Below, piece by piece: positions 62,449 through 64,000 of a stretch of DNA of 64,000 nucleotides. A model generated the notes under the pieces. The model was not told where the DNA came from. It made no database searches and saw only the letters and a list, made by a program, of their open reading frames with translations. The position numbers were made by a program, and so were the translations under genes. This stretch comes from an uncultured Winogradskyella sp. GTDB taxonomy: Bacteria > Bacteroidota > Bacteroidia > Flavobacteriales > Flavobacteriaceae. The stretch spans positions 1-64,000 of the forward strand of contig NZ_CANMXL010000006.1 in NCBI RefSeq assembly GCF_947501905.1, read 5' to 3'. Within the stretch, counting starts at the first letter, position 1; each line of letters opens with the position of its first letter.

Positions 62449-64000
62449 TTACTGCTTAAAAACTTTGATAACCTTTATATCTTCTTCGGATATTATTTTT
62501 ACAAAATAATATCCTGATGCTAATTTAGAAAAATCGATACGATAGTCTCCAATGTCTGGTAATACATTAAATTGCTGTTGCACTAAGCTATTATAAACTA
62601 AGATTTGTTTTATTCTTTGCTGTGACTCTAGTTTTAAAGTATTAACAACTGGATTGGGATAATAAATAAATGCATTTTGTGTGTCAAAATCTGCTGAAGA
62701 TAATGCTGTTCCTTCTACAACAGTTAACTTTTGGTTTACACTTACATTATACAAAATATCTGTTAAACCACTAAGCCATTTTACTTTTACATAATCCACT
62801 GAGGTAGCATTACCTACTCCAAAGCTTTCTATAAAAGAATTTTGAGCCATATAACTTTCTCCACCTAATACTACTCTATATTGTTTATTACCGGCTACAG
62901 AAATCTCGATAACTGAACCAATGCCATCTCTATTACTTGTTGTACCTTCTAAATCTATAGAAAGATAATTATTAGTATTAATTGATGATGTATTAGTCCA
63001 TAATGAAGGTGTTTCATTAGCATCATTATTGACAACTATATCTTGCTTCCCATCATTATCATAATCGCCTATTGCACAGGCGTAACTCTTATAATCGTTG
63101 TTTACAAAACCAACACCAGTAGGGTTTGAAAACTGTTCATTACCTTCATTTTTATAAAACGCATAAGAAGGAAGATTATCTACCTGAGTATATTGGCAGC
63201 TTACATACAAGTCCAAATCACCATCATTATCAGCATCAAGAAAACTAGAACCCCAAGAAAAACTATCTAAACTTGTTCCCGAAACAACTGATATGTCCGA
63301 AAAAGTTTCATTTCCGTTGTTTTTTAATAAAATACTCCCCAGTGTAGGCGTGCTTATACTGTTTGGTGTGTTTGTAATAAAAATATCAAAAAAGCCATCA
63401 GAATTAAAATCATCTACAGTTACAGACATAGCATCAACTACAATATCTGTTCCTGATGATTGACTTACATCAGAAAATGTTCCGTCACCATTATTTTTAT
63501 ATAAGTAATTAGGTTTAAACTTATCATTAGCGACATATAAATCTTGATAACCATCATTATTAAAATCGAAAAAAGCAGAACAAAATGTTAGTGCCGAAGA
63601 ATTTGTTAGCCCAACGCTATCTGTAACGTCAGAAAAAGTTCCATCACAATTATTTTTAAATAGATAATTGGTTATTGTCGTGTCACCTATTCTATTAGAA
63701 AGGTACACATCTAGACAGCCATCATTATCTATATCTCCCCATGACGCACCATAAGTGTGCACATTATCTAAAGGAAACCCTGCTACTATCGTTACATCAA
63801 CTAATGTGCTATTTTGATTTTCAAAAAGTCTATTGCCATCAGTATCGCTTGTAAGAAATAAATCTTTATCACCATCATTGTCAAAATCTATCCAAGTAAC
63901 ACTTCGGGTTTTATAACTATAATCTCCTAAAATTGGAAGCAAATTCTCTTCAACAAAAAAGGTACCATCTAAATTCTTATAGAATCTTACGGGTAAGTTG
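62449..64000 (-). CDS. Tandem paralogue: FG-GAP/ASPIC-UnbV T9SS protein (5' end outside window)
   Basis: The frame stays open to the window edge on the minus strand, so the gene's start and signal peptide are missing; an internal TTG at 63942 is not the start. The visible 517 residues align end to end with the neighbouring gene: matching propeller repeats (DFDNDGDKDLFLT, DIDNDGCLDVYLSN), an almost identical ASPIC/UnbV stretch (YRVVLGGESYMAQNS) and a type A sorting domain (IYYPNPVVNTLKLES ... IKVIKVFKQ). The sorting domain has diverged more than the rest. Only 31 bases separate the two genes, without a terminator, so they are probably co-transcribed. Confidence 0.9.
   Translation of the reverse strand, partial: NLPVRFYKNLDGTFFVEENLLPILGDYSYKTRSVTWIDFDNDGDKDLFLTSDTDGNRLFENQNSTLVDVTIVAGFPLDNVHTYGASWGDIDNDGCLDVYLSNRIGDTTITNYLFKNNCDGTFSDVTDSVGLTNSSALTFCSAFFDFNNDGYQDLYVANDKFKPNYLYKNNGDGTFSDVSQSSGTDIVVDAMSVTVDDFNSDGFFDIFITNTPNSISTPTLGSILLKNNGNETFSDISVVSGTSLDSFSWGSSFLDADNDGDLDLYVSCQYTQVDNLPSYAFYKNEGNEQFSNPTGVGFVNNDYKSYACAIGDYDNDGKQDIVVNNDANETPSLWTNTSSINTNNYLSIDLEGTTSNRDGIGSVIEISVAGNKQYRVVLGGESYMAQNSFIESFGVGNATSVDYVKVKWLSGLTDILYNVSVNQKLTVVEGTALSSADFDTQNAFIYYPNPVVNTLKLESQQRIKQILVYNSLVQQQFNVLPDIGDYRIDFSKLASGYYFVKIISEEDIKVIKVFKQ

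Noticed and set aside
1..64000. Search for tRNA, rRNA, CRISPR arrays, insertion sequences and phage genes
   Set aside because: No cloverleaf-like segment in the short gaps, no regularly spaced direct repeats with unique spacers, and no transposase, integrase or phage structural protein among the frames.

Overview
The window is a piece of a low-GC chromosome from a marine-type member of the Bacteroidota, most likely family Flavobacteriaceae. Four things point there. Secreted proteins carry type IX secretion (T9SS) type A C-terminal sorting domains. Several genes have the Bacteroidota promoter pattern (-33 TTG/TTTG and -7 TAnnTTTG). Lineage-typical families are present (DUF6495, DUF6503, DUF5686, Oar-like TonB receptor, YtxJ-type bacillithiol protein, DUF3857 proteins). 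Ribosome binding sites are weak. I see no tRNA, rRNA, CRISPR array, insertion sequence or prophage, and no intergenic gap longer than about 270 bases. Most of it is ordinary core genome with short intergenic regions.

Layout. Positions 1-6761 hold two large surface proteins for T9SS (the first cut by the window edge). 6950-13176 holds a secreted TolB-propeller/amidohydrolase protein, hisS (minus) and an ABC permease. 13206-19053 (minus) holds a small DUF6495 protein with a glycerophosphodiesterase lipoprotein, an Oar-like TonB receptor, and the ribosomal protein operon rpsF-rpsR-rplI. 19240-25553 holds a LytTR response regulator, the overlapping minus-strand operon nadC-yihY-DUF2147-priA, then rlmH facing a ribosome hibernation factor across a shared terminator. 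25711-29933 is accessory: a DCC-type thiol oxidoreductase, a ZIP transporter, an NTF2-like protein, a zinc alcohol dehydrogenase, a Crp/Fnr regulator and ytxJ. 30102-38606 holds clpB, a TraB/GumN protein, a TetR regulator with a thioesterase (each behind a matching operator), deoC, a small lipoprotein, an NTF2/histidine-phosphatase fusion, a DUF6503 lipoprotein and smpB. 38719-44425 holds a DUF5686 outer-membrane protein, an NTF2-like protein, a CocE/NonD hydrolase and pcm. 44578-55633 is a long plus-strand run: Gfo/Idh oxidoreductase, 3-hydroxybutyryl-CoA dehydrogenase, DUF1015, YggS, an exonuclease/GIY-YIG nuclease, two tandem DUF3857 proteins, a voltage-gated ion channel with a zinc ribbon, and miaA. 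55665-64000 (minus) holds a response regulator/histidine kinase pair, coaE, a YbbR protein, a family 2 glycosyltransferase, and two tandem FG-GAP/ASPIC-UnbV T9SS proteins, the last cut by the window edge.

The most informative non-coding signals are these. Two FNR-like boxes lie between the Crp/Fnr gene and the alcohol dehydrogenase. Paired TetR operators flank the tetR gene. A recurring TGCATTTYATCGRAT motif occurs in three intergenic regions, including upstream of the LytTR regulator gene and, as a 20-bp direct repeat, upstream of a large T9SS protein. Several -7 boxes lie so close to the start codon that leaderless mRNAs are likely (rlmH, tetR, possibly smpB). A duplication scar before the second DUF3857 gene retains the end of the neighbouring nuclease gene. 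Two genes appear to start on non-ATG codons: ATT for the nuclease and TTG for DUF1015. No clearly new multi-gene system was identified; the regulatory and start-codon observations are the best leads.
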